DNA of 64,000 nucleotides from SAR202 cluster bacterium bin16 (lineage in GTDB: Bacteria > Chloroflexota > Dehalococcoidia > Lucifugimonadales > Australimonadaceae): the NCBI GenBank assembly GCA_002238425.1, contig MPMJ01000015.1, positions 1 to 64,000 on the forward strand. The letters are read 5' to 3'. The notes under the pieces were generated by a model. That model was not told the origin of the DNA. It did no database searches and worked only from the letters and a program-made list of their open reading frames with translations. Positions 33,202-42,760 of the stretch are shown here, piece after piece (the first letter of the stretch is position 1; each line of letters opens with the position of its first letter). The position numbers and the translations under genes were made by a program.

Positions 33202-34365
33202 TCAGTTCCGCTCGGGCAAGTGGAAGAAGTCCACGGCGTTCTGGACGATCATCTTGTAGACCTCGTCTTCTGGAACGCCTGTGAAGTTGTGCTCCATCAC
33301 CATGTCCGAGTTCGGCCAGTCCGACTCCTGGTGCGGGAAGTCCGCTGCCCAGATGAGGCGGTTGACGTTCATGTGGTGGCGCAGGTCGACGCCGGAGCGG
33401 TCCTGCTGGAAGCCCCAGTAGAAGTACTCGTTGAGCAGTTCACTCGGCATCGCCTTCAGGGGAGTGAAGCCGTGCATCGTTTGCGCCCAGTGGATGTGGC
33501 GGTTGTAGCGCACGTCCGCGATCTCCAGGAAGAACGGCACCCAGCCGATGGAGGTCTCGGCGAGGCAGACGCGCAGGTCGGGGAAGCGGTCGAACAGGCC
33601 GGAGAGCAGCAGTTGCACGGCATTCGTGCCGCCGCCCCGCGCGGCGAACCGCTGCACCTGGAACGCGAGCTCCGTGGTCACGCGGTCGTCCTCGGCGGGG
33701 TAGTCGAGCATCTTGCCGCCGCGCTTGCCGCTCCGGTCGAGTTCGACGTGGATGGAGACTGGCATCTGCAGGTCGATCGACGTGGCCCAGAAGCGGTCGT
33801 CCTCCGGCAGGGGCTTGCCGCCGCCGTTGGGAAAAGTCATCAGTTGCACGCCGGTCAGCCCCACGGACTTGCAGTGCTCCAACTCAGCGACGGCGTCGTC
33901 GATGCCCGTGGCGGGGATCGCGCCGATGCCGAGGAGCCGGTCCGGCGCCTCCGAGCAGTACTCTTCGCCGAGCCAGGTGTTCCAGCCCCGGAAGAGCGCC
34001 CGGTGGAGGCCGTCGTCCTTCACCTGCATCCAGAGCCGCGGGCCGCAGACGACGGCAGGGTAGAGGATCTCGGCGTCCAGACCGTCCTTGTGCTGCTCCT
34101 GCACGCGCTGCTGGGGTGAGCCGGTGCCGGGCGTGGACTCGTAGGTCTGTCCGCCGGGATACCAGATGTCGCGCCCCTTGCCGCCGTAGAGGTCCATCGG
34201 GTTCTGTGTGTGGGGCAGGTCTTCCAGTTGTGTTGCGTCCGCGCCGGTCTCGAGTTTCACCGTTCGCGGTGCGCGTTCGCGGTACTCGGGGTCGATGCGG
34301 TGCGTCCACCGCTCGTTCGCCACTTCCAGGTGAGAGTCACCTGAGATGCGTTTGTAGGGAGCCAT
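33202..34365 (-). CDS. Amidohydrolase family protein (ACMSD-like)
   Basis: A 387-residue PF04909 protein of the DSH subtype (ISGDSHLEV near residues 7-15). Conserved positions include HVELDRSG, CLAETSIGWVPF (strand 6 with Glu) and IWAADFPHQESDWPNS (catalytic-type Asp). It resembles the protein at 19974-21047 in layout. It heads a minus-strand group with the class II aldolase and the MFS transporter. The substrate is unknown. Confidence 0.8.
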   Translation of the reverse strand: MAPYKRISGDSHLEVANERWTHRIDPEYRERAPRTVKLETGADATQLEDLPHTQNPMDLYGGKGRDIWYPGGQTYESTPGTGSPQQRVQEQHKDGLDAEILYPAVVCGPRLWMQVKDDGLHRALFRGWNTWLGEEYCSEAPDRLLGIGAIPATGIDDAVAELEHCKSVGLTGVQLMTFPNGGGKPLPEDDRFWATSIDLQMPVSIHVELDRSGKRGGKMLDYPAEDDRVTTELAFQVQRFAARGGGTNAVQLLLSGLFDRFPDLRVCLAETSIGWVPFFLEIADVRYNRHIHWAQTMHGFTPLKAMPSELLNEYFYWGFQQDRSGVDLRHHMNVNRLIWAADFPHQESDWPNSDMVMEHNFTGVPEDEVYKMIVQNAVDFFHLPERN

Positions 34366-34555
34366 GCGCCGAGCCTCCTCTGCGTCACGTCAGGGTCGGG
34401 CGCAGTATAGCGGTTCGTGGGTTGGGCGGGCGCGCCAGTCTCGGCATGCTGCAAAGGGAGCAGGAGGCTGGGTATGCCTGTCAATCCATCCCCTTGGCGA
34501 TGATAATCACGGTGCATCTGGTCGACAGAACCGGTGACCTGCAGGAGGCAACCAC

Positions 34556-35482
34556 ATGGCAACGACGGCCGAGGGTGCGACAAGGGCCGCGATCCACACG
34601 ATTGGGTTGACGAAGTACTACGGCCAGAACCGTGGCATGGAGGACGTGGACCTGGACGTCAGGGAGGGCGAGGTCTTCGGATTCCTCGGGCCGAACGGGG
34701 CGGGAAAGACCACGACGATCAGGACGCTGCTGGATGAGATCAGGCCCACGGCCGGGACTGCGACCATCCTGGGCCTGGACACGCACCGGGATGCCGTGGA
34801 AATCCGAAGGCATATCGGGTACATCCCCGGAGACCTCGCCCTGTACCCGAACCTCACAGGCCGGGATACGCTGACGTACTTCGCGAACATGCGTGGCGGC
34901 GTCGACTGGTCCCATGTCGACGAACTGGCCGAACGACTGGCCTCCGACCTTTCCCGGAAGGTCGGTGACCTGTCGACCGGCAACCGTCAGAAGGTCGGGA
35001 TCATCCAGGCCTTCATGAACCGGCCGGACCTGCTGATCATGGACGAGCCGACATCCGGACTCGATCCGCTGGTCCAACGGGAGTTTCAGAACATGGTGCG
35101 CGAGGTGACCGCACAGGGGTGCACCGTCTTCCTGTCCAGCCACACGCTTTCAGAGGTCCAGCGCGTCGCAGACCGCGTCGGGATCATCCGGGACGGCTAC
35201 CTCATCACGGTGGAGTCGGTTGCGGAGCTGAGGTCGAAGGCGATGCGCCGGGTGGAGTTCGTGCTCGACTCGGAGGCGGACGCCTCGGTCTTCGAGGCCG
35301 TGGCCGGTGTGCGCAACGTTGTCACTAGCGGCGCCAACGTCGAGATGTCCTTCGACGGCGATATGGGCGACCTCCTCAAGGCCGCAACGGACCGGTACGC
35401 CGTGGAGGACATCAGGACGAGCGAGACTGACCTCGAGGAGATATTCCTCACGTACTACCACACCGATGAGGAGGCCCGGTGA
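34556..35482 (+). CDS. ABC transporter ATP-binding protein
   Basis: A 308-residue ATPase of the ABC-2 export type. Walker A is GPNGAGKTT (residues 44-52), the signature is LSTGNRQKVG, Walker B LLIMDEPTSGLD, and the switch His is in LSSHT. The C-terminal about 85 residues form the extension common to drug or polysaccharide exporters. The start is ATG 34556 with CAGGAGG about 8 bases upstream. Its stop overlaps the start region of the permease gene (TGATG). Confidence 0.9.
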   Translation: MATTAEGATRAAIHTIGLTKYYGQNRGMEDVDLDVREGEVFGFLGPNGAGKTTTIRTLLDEIRPTAGTATILGLDTHRDAVEIRRHIGYIPGDLALYPNLTGRDTLTYFANMRGGVDWSHVDELAERLASDLSRKVGDLSTGNRQKVGIIQAFMNRPDLLIMDEPTSGLDPLVQREFQNMVREVTAQGCTVFLSSHTLSEVQRVADRVGIIRDGYLITVESVAELRSKAMRRVEFVLDSEADASVFEAVAGVRNVVTSGANVEMSFDGDMGDLLKAATDRYAVEDIRTSETDLEEIFLTYYHTDEEAR

Positions 35483-37134
35483 TGACGCTGTCCAGCATAT
35501 CGCTCAAGGTGGCGCGCGACCGCTGGCTGGGGTGGGCGATCTCGGCGGCCAGCCTTACGCTGCTGCTGTTGTTCGGGATGGCGGCCTACCGGGACATCGA
35601 CCTCACCCTCTACAACGAGATGCCCGAGGCGTTCCGTTCGTTGCTCGGCATCCGGGAGAACGTTGACGTAGGGGGGCTGGCTATCGGCTACATCTTCGGG
35701 TCGTTCGGCGCCGTGGTGGTGGCCGTTATGGCGCTCGTCATGGGCAGCGCGGCGATCGCGGGCGAGGAGCGGAACGGCACGATGAACGTTCTGCTCGCGA
35801 ACCCGAGGAGCCGCACGCACGTCCTGCTGTCCAAGGCCCTGGCCCTCGTCCTGCTCACGGGCCTCGCCGTCGCCGCCATCTGGATCACGGTCCACCCGAT
35901 CGCCGCCTTGATGAGTGTTGAGATCGGCGGCTTGAACGTGGAAGCCCTGGCGCTCCACCTGTACGTCAACGCCGTCTTCTACGGGATGCTTGCCCTAACC
36001 ATCGGCGCTGCGACTGGCAACCGGGACACGGCGACGGGCGCGACGTCGGGCATCCTTGTCCTGTCCTTCTTTGCGGTGGGCCTCCTGCCCCTTGTCCAGG
36101 GGCTGGAGGGGCTGCGCAAGGCGTTCCCCTGGTACTACTTCGACGGCAGCGAGCCGGTCTACAACGGCATCGCATGGGGACACCTGGCAATGCTCCTTGT
36201 CGCATCGGTAGTTCTCCTGGTCGTGGCGGTGGTCGGCTTCAACCGGCGTGACCTGAGGAGCCAGTCCGTTGGCACCTCGCTGCTGGACAGGGTCAGAGGG
36301 AACCCGTACCTCAACAAGGTGATCGGACGCCTTGCCGGTTCGGCCAGGGTCTCGTCGATATGGGTTAAGACCATCTCGGACTACCAGACCCTGCTTCTCG
36401 TCACGTCGGGCGCGATGTTCCTGGTCATGGGCGTCATGTTGGGCCCGATGTACGCGTCGTTGCCCGAGGAGACACTGGCTGCGTTCGACAGCTTCCCCGA
36501 GGAGCTGATCGCGCTCTTCGGAGGCGGAGACCTGGGTACGCCGGAGGGTTGGTACACGTTGGAAACGTTCGGCTTGATGGCCCCCCTGTCGGTCATCCTC
36601 GTCACAGCCGTTATGGGCGCCGGAGCTCTCGCCGGCGAGGAGTCGCGCCGGACCATGGCGCTGCTGCTGTCCAACCCGATACCACGGTCCCGGGTCGTGA
36701 TGGAGAAGGCCGTAACGATGGTGCTGTTCGGTGTCGCCGTCGGCATCGCGACGTTTGCCGGAGTGGCCCTCGGATCGGTGCTCGGCAGCCTCGGGATGTC
36801 TATAGGCAACATAGCCGCGACCTCGGCGCTCCAGGTGCTCGTGGGTCTGGTATTCGGCGCCCTCGCGCTGGCGCTCAGCGCGGGTACCGGACGCACGGGA
36901 GTCGCGGTCTTCGGCGCGGCAGGGGCCGCGCTCGCCTTCCACCTGCTGACCTCCCTGGCAAACATCACGGGTGCGATATCGGCAATTGAGTGGTTGTCGC
37001 CATTCCACTACTACCTGGGCAGCGACCCGCTCACCACCGGGATGGACTGGGGGAACGCCGTCGTGCTGATCGCACTGTCGGTGATGCTCATCGGCCTCTC
37101 ATTCGTGCTGTTCCAGCGGCGAGACATCAGATAG
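35482..37134 (+). CDS. ABC-2 type permease (two repeated halves)
   Basis: A 550-residue membrane protein with about 12 helices in two similar halves. Each half contains the motif AGEE(R/S)xxxTMxxLLxNPxxRxxVxxxKA (at about residues 93-115 and again near 387-410), showing internal duplication. One gene may therefore supply both membrane halves for the preceding ATPase. Exporters of this type often move drugs or lipids. The start is ATG 35482 (TGATG overlap); GTG one codon earlier is also possible. Confidence 0.85.
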   Translation: MTLSSISLKVARDRWLGWAISAASLTLLLLFGMAAYRDIDLTLYNEMPEAFRSLLGIRENVDVGGLAIGYIFGSFGAVVVAVMALVMGSAAIAGEERNGTMNVLLANPRSRTHVLLSKALALVLLTGLAVAAIWITVHPIAALMSVEIGGLNVEALALHLYVNAVFYGMLALTIGAATGNRDTATGATSGILVLSFFAVGLLPLVQGLEGLRKAFPWYYFDGSEPVYNGIAWGHLAMLLVASVVLLVVAVVGFNRRDLRSQSVGTSLLDRVRGNPYLNKVIGRLAGSARVSSIWVKTISDYQTLLLVTSGAMFLVMGVMLGPMYASLPEETLAAFDSFPEELIALFGGGDLGTPEGWYTLETFGLMAPLSVILVTAVMGAGALAGEESRRTMALLLSNPIPRSRVVMEKAVTMVLFGVAVGIATFAGVALGSVLGSLGMSIGNIAATSALQVLVGLVFGALALALSAGTGRTGVAVFGAAGAALAFHLLTSLANITGAISAIEWLSPFHYYLGSDPLTTGMDWGNAVVLIALSVMLIGLSFVLFQRRDIR

Positions 37135-37244
37135 AGAGGGTAGCGTTCTGCCCGGCACCACGAACGGCAGAGCGTGCGGATGGGCAGGAGACGCGGAGTG
37201 CTATTCTCTGAAGAGGGTACGGAAGAGCATGCAAGGGTGAAGCG

Positions 37245-37424
37245 ATGCGGCAAGTGGTTCTCCATCCGGGTGAGGACGGATTCTGGGTTGTTGAATGCCC
37301 CAGCCTGCCGGGCTGTGTCAGCCAGGGAGAAACCAGGGACGCCGCCATCGCCAATATCAGGGAGGCGATAGCGGTATACACCGCAGCCTTGGAAGATGGT
37401 GGACGCCTCGGAGGGGAGGGCTGA
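37245..37424 (+). CDS. HicB-like small protein, first of a tandem pair
   Basis: A 59-residue protein (MRQVVLHPGEDGFWVVE, then CPSLPGCVSQGETRDAAIAN) matching the HicB-like partial RNase H fold of antitoxins. The family motif CPxLPGCxxxG is clear. There is no C-terminal DNA-binding domain. The start ATG has GGGTGAAG upstream. The next gene follows after 1 bp. No HicA toxin gene is adjacent, so an antitoxin role is unproven. Confidence 0.75.
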   Translation: MRQVVLHPGEDGFWVVECPSLPGCVSQGETRDAAIANIREAIAVYTAALEDGGRLGGEG

Positions 37425-37425
37425 C

Positions 37426-37638
37426 ATGCACAAGTACGAGGTCGTCATCTACTGGAGCAAGGAAGACGGCGTCTTTGTAGCTGAAGCGCCGGAACTCCCC
37501 GGATGCATGGCTCACGGCGGCACGCAGGAAGCGGCTCTAGAGCAGATCAATCAGGCCATGGACCTGTGGCTGGATACCGCACGTGAGTTCGGCGACCCGA
37601 TACCGGAACCCAAAGGCAAGCGTCTGACTCCTGCGTGA
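37426..37638 (+). CDS. HicB-like small protein, second of a tandem pair
   Basis: A 70-residue protein (MHKYEVVIYWSKEDGVFVAE, then APELPGCMAHGGTQEAAL) of the same HicB-like family as the preceding gene but divergent in sequence. It has the APELPGC motif and ends with DPIPEPKGKRL, typical of HicB proteins. GGAGGGGAGGG precedes the ATG. Again no HicA is seen. The downstream neighbour is on the other strand. Confidence 0.78.
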   Translation: MHKYEVVIYWSKEDGVFVAEAPELPGCMAHGGTQEAALEQINQAMDLWLDTAREFGDPIPEPKGKRLTPA

Positions 37639-37674
37639 CGCCTCACGCCTTGGCCCACCCGGTTCACCCGACGC

Positions 37675-38550
37675 TCACTTGGCTGGAGCAGCGTACTCGG
37701 CGTCCAGCGCGAGCATGTCGGTGAGGCCAACCGTGTCGAAACACTCCTGGATGCTGACCATGCGGTCGGCGACCAGGTGTGCCGTCGTGCCGGTGTCGCG
37801 CAGCTCGCGCATGAGATCGGCCATCGTCCTCAGCGCGGCGAGCATCGCGCTGATGGGGAATATCACGAGCTTGAACCCCAGCTCCTCCAACTCGGCGACG
37901 GGCAGCAGCGGAGACTTCCCCGTCTCGACGAAGTTGTACAGCACGGGCACGTCGAACCGGCCGGTCACGTCCAACGCCTGCTCCCGCGTCTGGATGGCCT
38001 CGAGGAAGAGCACGTCCGCGCCCGCCTCGACGTACGCTTCGCAGCGCCGCAGCGCGTCGTCCCAGCCGGTGACGGCGAGCGCGTCGCAGCGCGCGATGAT
38101 CGTGAAGTCGTCGTCCTCGCGGGCGTCGAGCGCTGCATGGAGTTTGCGCACCATCTCCTCCTGCGGAACGACGCGCTTGTCGTCGAGGTGGCCGCAGCGC
38201 TTCGGCGACTCCTGGTCCTCGATGTGGATGCCCGCGACGCCCGCCCGCTCGTACTCGCGAATCGTGCGCTGCACCTGCAGCACGTCGCCATAGCCGGTGT
38301 CCGCGTCGGCGATGACGGGCACGCTGACCGTGCGTGCGATGGCAGCCGCGTTCGCGACCATCTCGCTCATCGTCGTGAGTCCGATGTCCGGGTAGCCGGT
38401 GCGGGATATGGACGTGCCCGCGCCGGTCATGTAGACGACCGGGAACCCGGCGCGCTCGATGACGGCGGCGCTGAGGCAGTCGTATGCGCCGGGCGCAGGG
38501 ACGATGCCCGGCGACGCGAGCAGCTCTCGCAGGCGTGTGGTCGTTCTCAT
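37675..38550 (-). CDS. Isocitrate lyase/PEP mutase superfamily enzyme
   Basis: A 291-residue TIM-barrel C-C bond lyase. PGAYDCLSA and VYMTGAG start the barrel, DADTGYG supplies Mg-binding Asp residues, and KRCGHLDDKR is the active-site loop in which the Cys acts as catalytic acid in methylisocitrate lyase. Relatives include 2-methylisocitrate lyase, oxaloacetate decarboxylase and carboxyphosphonoenolpyruvate phosphonomutase, and these cannot be separated here. GGAGGCTGCC precedes ATG 38550. Confidence 0.85.
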   Translation of the reverse strand: MRTTTRLRELLASPGIVPAPGAYDCLSAAVIERAGFPVVYMTGAGTSISRTGYPDIGLTTMSEMVANAAAIARTVSVPVIADADTGYGDVLQVQRTIREYERAGVAGIHIEDQESPKRCGHLDDKRVVPQEEMVRKLHAALDAREDDDFTIIARCDALAVTGWDDALRRCEAYVEAGADVLFLEAIQTREQALDVTGRFDVPVLYNFVETGKSPLLPVAELEELGFKLVIFPISAMLAALRTMADLMRELRDTGTTAHLVADRMVSIQECFDTVGLTDMLALDAEYAAPAK

Positions 38551-38672
38551 GGCAGCCTCCCTCCGATGCTTGCGCGAGGACTCGCGCCCTCCCTGCGCTC
38601 GGCGCAGCCTACCGTATCCGCGGAAGAGATGGGGTAACCTGTCGTCCACGGTTGACCAGGTGGTGCTCAACG

Positions 38673-39383
38673 ATGACTGCGAATGCTGATTACTCCGCGT
38701 CCTTCTACGCGCGTCACGCACAGCGTTACGCTGAGGTGAGCCACAACTTCATCCAGTCGGTCTACACCAACGTTTCACACCCGGGGCTCACGAGCGACAC
38801 CGACCTGATGGACCGCCTGCAGGAGCTCGTCCCCGCCGGGGCCCGCGGACTGGACGCCGGCTGCGGCGCGGGCGCCCGCGACGTCTTCTTCTACTGGCAG
38901 AAGGGGTACGACATCTACGGCGTGGACGCCATCGAGGAGAACATCGCGGAAGCGCGCAGGCTGCATCCGGATTTCGCTGGCCGAGGGGAGGGGGCCGACC
39001 TGGGCGAGCCCGCCGACGTGCGCGAGCCGCTCCGCCATCCGGATGCGTCATTCGACTTCATCCTGTGCAACGCCGTCATACAGCACATCGCCCCGGACGT
39101 CGCGTTTGGAGTGACGTTGCCGGAGTTCGCCCGGCTCCTGAAGAGCGGCGGCGTTCTCCAGCTCATGTTCAAGGTCGGAGGGGGAGTGGCGACGGTCTAC
39201 GACAAGGACTACGGATCGGACAGGACATTCCAGCTCTACGACCCGGACGAGGTGCTCGCCCTGCTGACCGGCATGGGCCTGGAGCTGATCCCGGAGGAAG
39301 GCGCGAAGCTGGGAGGAGTCATGTACTTCACAGATCCCAAGCCGATGGACCACTGCGTCCTCTACGCGCGTAAGGCGGCATGA
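38673..39383 (+). CDS. SAM-dependent methyltransferase
   Basis: A 236-residue class I methyltransferase. Motif I is GLDAGCGAGARDVFF (about residues 58-72), motif II VDAIEENI, and DFILCNAVIQHI forms the post-core strand. The substrate is unknown. The stop overlaps the ATG of the phosphotransferase gene (ATGA), so the two are translated together and may modify the same compound. Confidence 0.82.
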   Translation: MTANADYSASFYARHAQRYAEVSHNFIQSVYTNVSHPGLTSDTDLMDRLQELVPAGARGLDAGCGAGARDVFFYWQKGYDIYGVDAIEENIAEARRLHPDFAGRGEGADLGEPADVREPLRHPDASFDFILCNAVIQHIAPDVAFGVTLPEFARLLKSGGVLQLMFKVGGGVATVYDKDYGSDRTFQLYDPDEVLALLTGMGLELIPEEGAKLGGVMYFTDPKPMDHCVLYARKAA

Positions 39384-40477
39384 CCGGTTCGAGCATCCCA
39401 GGAAGCCTGCAGGAGATCACCCCGCTCTGGCTGTCAGAGGCCCTCGAAAGGTCCGGAGCGGGCGGCGGCGCTCACGTGACCGCGTACTCGGCCGAGCCTG
39501 TGGCCGATGAGACGGGGTTCATGAACCAGCTGTTCCGCCTGCACCTCGAGTACGACTCCGAGCACCCGGACGCGCCGCGCACCATCATGGTGAAGTTGCC
39601 CTCCACCGACCCGCTTATCAGGACAGTCTTCGACAAATTGCAGCCGAACCTGCGCGAGGCCCGGTTCTACAAGGAGGTCGCGGGCGGGAGCCGTCTGCAG
39701 ACTCCTCGCAGCTACTTCTGCGGGACGGACCCGGCTGCCGGGCACACGGTCCTGCTGCTCGAGGACCTGAGCGACACTCGCCAGGGCGACAGCGTGGCTG
39801 GTTGCTCCCGGGCTGACGCTGAGCACGTCATGGAGCAGTTGGCCGCGTTCCATGCCTCCTGGTGGAACAACCCGCGCCTGGACGAACTGGACTGGATGCC
39901 GTCGCGGGATGCTGAATCGAGGGCCTACCAGGAGATATACACGGACGCCTGGCAGTCCTTCCTGGGCACGGCCCGGGACGTGATGCCCGAAGGATTGCGC
40001 TCGCTCGGCGATCGCTTGATCACGGAGATCCCGAAGATAAAGGCCATGCTCGCGAAGCCTCCCAGGACGATCGTTCACGGAGACCTCCGCCTCGACAACT
40101 GCTTCTTCCCCTCCGACGCCGGAGCGCGCTGGCCGGTCGTATTCGATTGGGAGTTCTGCGTACGAGGCCGGGGCGTCAACGACGTCGCCACCTTCGTCAG
40201 CGACACCTACGCGCCGCAGGAGCGGAGGGACGTCGAGAAGGGGCTTCTCCACACGTACCATGCAGCGCTGGTGGACAACGGCGTGAGCGGTTACTCGTTC
40301 GAGGAGTGCCTGCGCGACTACCGGATCTCCATGCTGGAAGTCGTCGTGTTCTGGATAGTCATAGGCGGCTACTGCGACTACTCCGGCGAGCGCGCCGCGC
40401 TGTACCTGCGCAACTCGCTGGAGCGCTTCGACGCCGCCATATCCGACCTCGCTTCCGCCGAGCTGCTCGCAGGGTAG
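39380..40477 (+). CDS. Aminoglycoside phosphotransferase/ecdysteroid kinase-like protein
   Basis: A 365-residue kinase-like fold. TIMVKLPS carries the ATP-binding Lys, the catalytic loop is VHGDLRLDNCFF (Asp and Asn), and VVFDWEFCVRG provides the Mg-binding Asp. The family also includes choline kinases and acyl-CoA dehydrogenase-linked kinases. It is coupled to the upstream methyltransferase by a 4-bp overlap. Phosphorylation of a small alcohol is likely; the substrate is unknown. Confidence 0.8.
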   Translation: MTGSSIPGSLQEITPLWLSEALERSGAGGGAHVTAYSAEPVADETGFMNQLFRLHLEYDSEHPDAPRTIMVKLPSTDPLIRTVFDKLQPNLREARFYKEVAGGSRLQTPRSYFCGTDPAAGHTVLLLEDLSDTRQGDSVAGCSRADAEHVMEQLAAFHASWWNNPRLDELDWMPSRDAESRAYQEIYTDAWQSFLGTARDVMPEGLRSLGDRLITEIPKIKAMLAKPPRTIVHGDLRLDNCFFPSDAGARWPVVFDWEFCVRGRGVNDVATFVSDTYAPQERRDVEKGLLHTYHAALVDNGVSGYSFEECLRDYRISMLEVVVFWIVIGGYCDYSGERAALYLRNSLERFDAAISDLASAELLAG

Positions 40478-40576
40478 GGCACGCAGGGCGCCGCACGGCT
40501 GAAGGCGCATTTGACGCGGCAACGGGCCGACCATAGGCTACGGCGCGTCCCCTACGCTTGTCCGAGGAGAATGAAG

Positions 40577-41218
40577 ATGGCATACGACGCCCTCGACCCG
40601 AAGAAGACGGGACTCGTGTTCTTCGACATGCTCAACGTCTATTTCCGGGGCTCCAGCGAGGAGAACCAGCGCAGGATGGAGCCCATCGTGGCCAACTGCG
40701 TGAAGGTGCGCGAGGTGGCGTCGGCGCTCGGCGTGCCGTCATTCTACCCGAAGGCGGACCACCGCGCGGATGGGATGGACTCGGCGCTCATCTACTCCGA
40801 CACCAACTACGCGCTGGAACCCTGGCCGGACCCGGAACAGGGCTTCACGGCCGCGTTCCGCAACGTCCACCACGGCAGCTGGACGTCCGAGGTGATCGAC
40901 GAACTGACCCCGACGCCGGACGACTACCTGATCGCCAAGCACCGGTGGAGTTCGTTCCACCAGACGCACCTGCAGCTGAGCCTGCGCACGCGGGGCATCG
41001 ACACCATCGTCCTGTTCGGCGGCGCGATCCACATCGGCGTCGCGAGCACGGCCTACTCCGCGCGGGACCTGGACTTCAACATCGTCGTCGTCAGCGACGC
41101 CTGCTCCGGCCCGGACGACAACCTCGAGATGTTCATGGAGCGCATCTTCCCCATCTTCACGCGCGTCCGCACGGCGGACGAGGTCGTTGAGATGTTCAAG
41201 CGGGGCGCGGAGGGCTGA
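40577..41218 (+). CDS. Isochorismatase-like protein lacking the catalytic Cys
   Basis: A 213-residue protein with the isochorismatase/nicotinamidase fold. The catalytic-triad Asp is in LVFFDMLN and Lys in IAKHRWSSF. The nucleophile position, normally Cys in a GxxTxxCVxSTA motif, reads GGAIHIGVASTA, so Gly replaces Cys (codon GGC; TGC would restore it). The protein is therefore probably not a normal cysteine hydrolase. ATG 40577 is preferred over 40571 because GAGGAGA is then 6 bases upstream. It lies 99 bp downstream of the kinase-like gene on the same strand. Confidence 0.75.
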   Translation: MAYDALDPKKTGLVFFDMLNVYFRGSSEENQRRMEPIVANCVKVREVASALGVPSFYPKADHRADGMDSALIYSDTNYALEPWPDPEQGFTAAFRNVHHGSWTSEVIDELTPTPDDYLIAKHRWSSFHQTHLQLSLRTRGIDTIVLFGGAIHIGVASTAYSARDLDFNIVVVSDACSGPDDNLEMFMERIFPIFTRVRTADEVVEMFKRGAEG

Positions 41219-41255
41219 GCCCCGTCGTTCCTGGGCAGGCAGGAAGCTCGCAGCC

Positions 41256-42728
41256 TTATCTCCTCCTCCTCCGGTACCGCCGCCAGATCGAGACGAACAC
41301 AGCGACGAGCAAGGCGGCCGTGACCGCTTGCGCGATCAATCCCCGTCCGGCCCCGTCCGACATCAAGGGCATGTGCGTCCCGCCGGCGGGCTGCGGCGTC
41401 GGTGTTGGATTCGCAGCGGGCGCGCTCGTGGGGGTGGGCAGGGGAGTGGGAGCGGCTGTGCCGGGGGCGGCTGGAACAGCCGTTGATGCAGCCGTTGGCG
41501 CGAGGGGCGACGCCTCCTCGCCGACCGGCGTATGCGTCGGCGTTGGCTGCGGCTCTGTGCCCGGCGGCCCGGCGAACGTGTAGATGCCGCCGTCGAAGCC
41601 CAGCACGTAGACCTCGCCTGCCTCGTCCTCGCCGAACGACGGTATCTGGAAGTCGGCGCGGGCCAGTTGCGCCTGCTCCGTGACGCGCTCGCCGTCGTGG
41701 CGCAGTCCCCAGATGCGCCCTGAGCAGAAGTCCGCGTACAGGTAGACGCCCCGCAGGTCGGGCAGGCGCTGCCCGCGGTAGACGTAGCCGCCCGTGATGG
41801 AGCAGCCCATCTCCCGGCCATACTCGGCTGCCGGCGGTTCGAAGTCGTCCGCGTTGCACGACGCGGAGCGGAAGCAGCGCGAGCCTTCCATCACGTTCCA
41901 GCCGTAGTTGCCGCCCCGCCGGACGACATCGACCTCCTCCAAGGCATTCTGGCCGACGTCGCCCGCCCACAGGTCACCGGTCTCGCGGTCGAACGAGAAC
42001 CGCCACGCGTTGCGCAGGCCGTACGCCCATATCTCGCCGCGAGCGCCGCTCCGGCCCACGAACGGGTTGTCGGCGGGTATGGCGTACGGAGCCCCGGCCC
42101 CTGACGTTACGTCGATGCGGAGGATGGTTCCGAGCAGCGTCCCGAGGTCCTGCCCGTGCCGCTGCGGGTCGCCCGCCGACCCGCCGTCGCCCAGCGCGAC
42201 GTAGAGCATGCCGTCCGGCCCGAACTCGATCATGCCGCCGTTGTGGTTGGAGAACGGCTGCGGCACTTCGAGCAGGACGGACTCGGAAGCGGGGTCGCCA
42301 AGCCCGCCGCTGCCGGTCTCGAACCGCGACAGCACCGACCGTCGCGGTGACGCAGCGCTGTAGTAGACGTAGAAGCGTCCGTTCTCCGTGAAGCCGGGGT
42401 CGAATGCCAGCCCCAGCAGACCTTCCTCGTTGCCTCGCCTGCTCACGCGCGGGCTGATGTCGAGGAACACGTCAGTCCGCTCCGGCGTCGCGGGGTCTAT
42501 CCGGTGGATGACGCCATGCTGCTCCACGACGTACACCTGCCCTGAGCCGTCGCCCGCGTGCGTGAGCAGCACGGGCCGCTCGAACGTGAGCGCAGGGAAG
42601 AGCCGCTCCAGCTCCAACGCGGGGAGCGCGGCGTTCGGAGCATGCGCAACTCCCGCGAGTGCGGTGAGCGCAAGGAGCAGAAGGGCGGCAATGGGGAGCA
42701 GCCTGTTCGGGAACCTGGGAGCGCGCAT
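41256..42728 (-). CDS. PQQ-type glucose/sorbosone dehydrogenase family protein
   Basis: A 490-residue exported beta-propeller. A signal peptide (LLPIAALLLLALTALAGVAHA) is followed by the sugar dehydrogenase domain: GLLGLAFDPGF, FSNHNGGMIEFGPDGMLYVA, GDGGSAGDP, YGLRNAWRFSFD, GDVGQNALEEVD and GGNYGWNVMEG. The C-terminus has a Pro/Thr linker, one membrane helix (LIAQAVTAALLVAVFVSIW) and an Arg-rich tail, anchoring it to the membrane with the propeller outside. The reading frame extends far upstream of 42728 but crosses repeats and the coxG-like gene, so the signal-peptide Met is chosen. Confidence 0.85.
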   Translation of the reverse strand: MRAPRFPNRLLPIAALLLLALTALAGVAHAPNAALPALELERLFPALTFERPVLLTHAGDGSGQVYVVEQHGVIHRIDPATPERTDVFLDISPRVSRRGNEEGLLGLAFDPGFTENGRFYVYYSAASPRRSVLSRFETGSGGLGDPASESVLLEVPQPFSNHNGGMIEFGPDGMLYVALGDGGSAGDPQRHGQDLGTLLGTILRIDVTSGAGAPYAIPADNPFVGRSGARGEIWAYGLRNAWRFSFDRETGDLWAGDVGQNALEEVDVVRRGGNYGWNVMEGSRCFRSASCNADDFEPPAAEYGREMGCSITGGYVYRGQRLPDLRGVYLYADFCSGRIWGLRHDGERVTEQAQLARADFQIPSFGEDEAGEVYVLGFDGGIYTFAGPPGTEPQPTPTHTPVGEEASPLAPTAASTAVPAAPGTAAPTPLPTPTSAPAANPTPTPQPAGGTHMPLMSDGAGRGLIAQAVTAALLVAVFVSIWRRYRRRRR

Positions 42729-42760
42729 GGGAGGCCAGCCTACCACGAGCCCCCGGCCTG

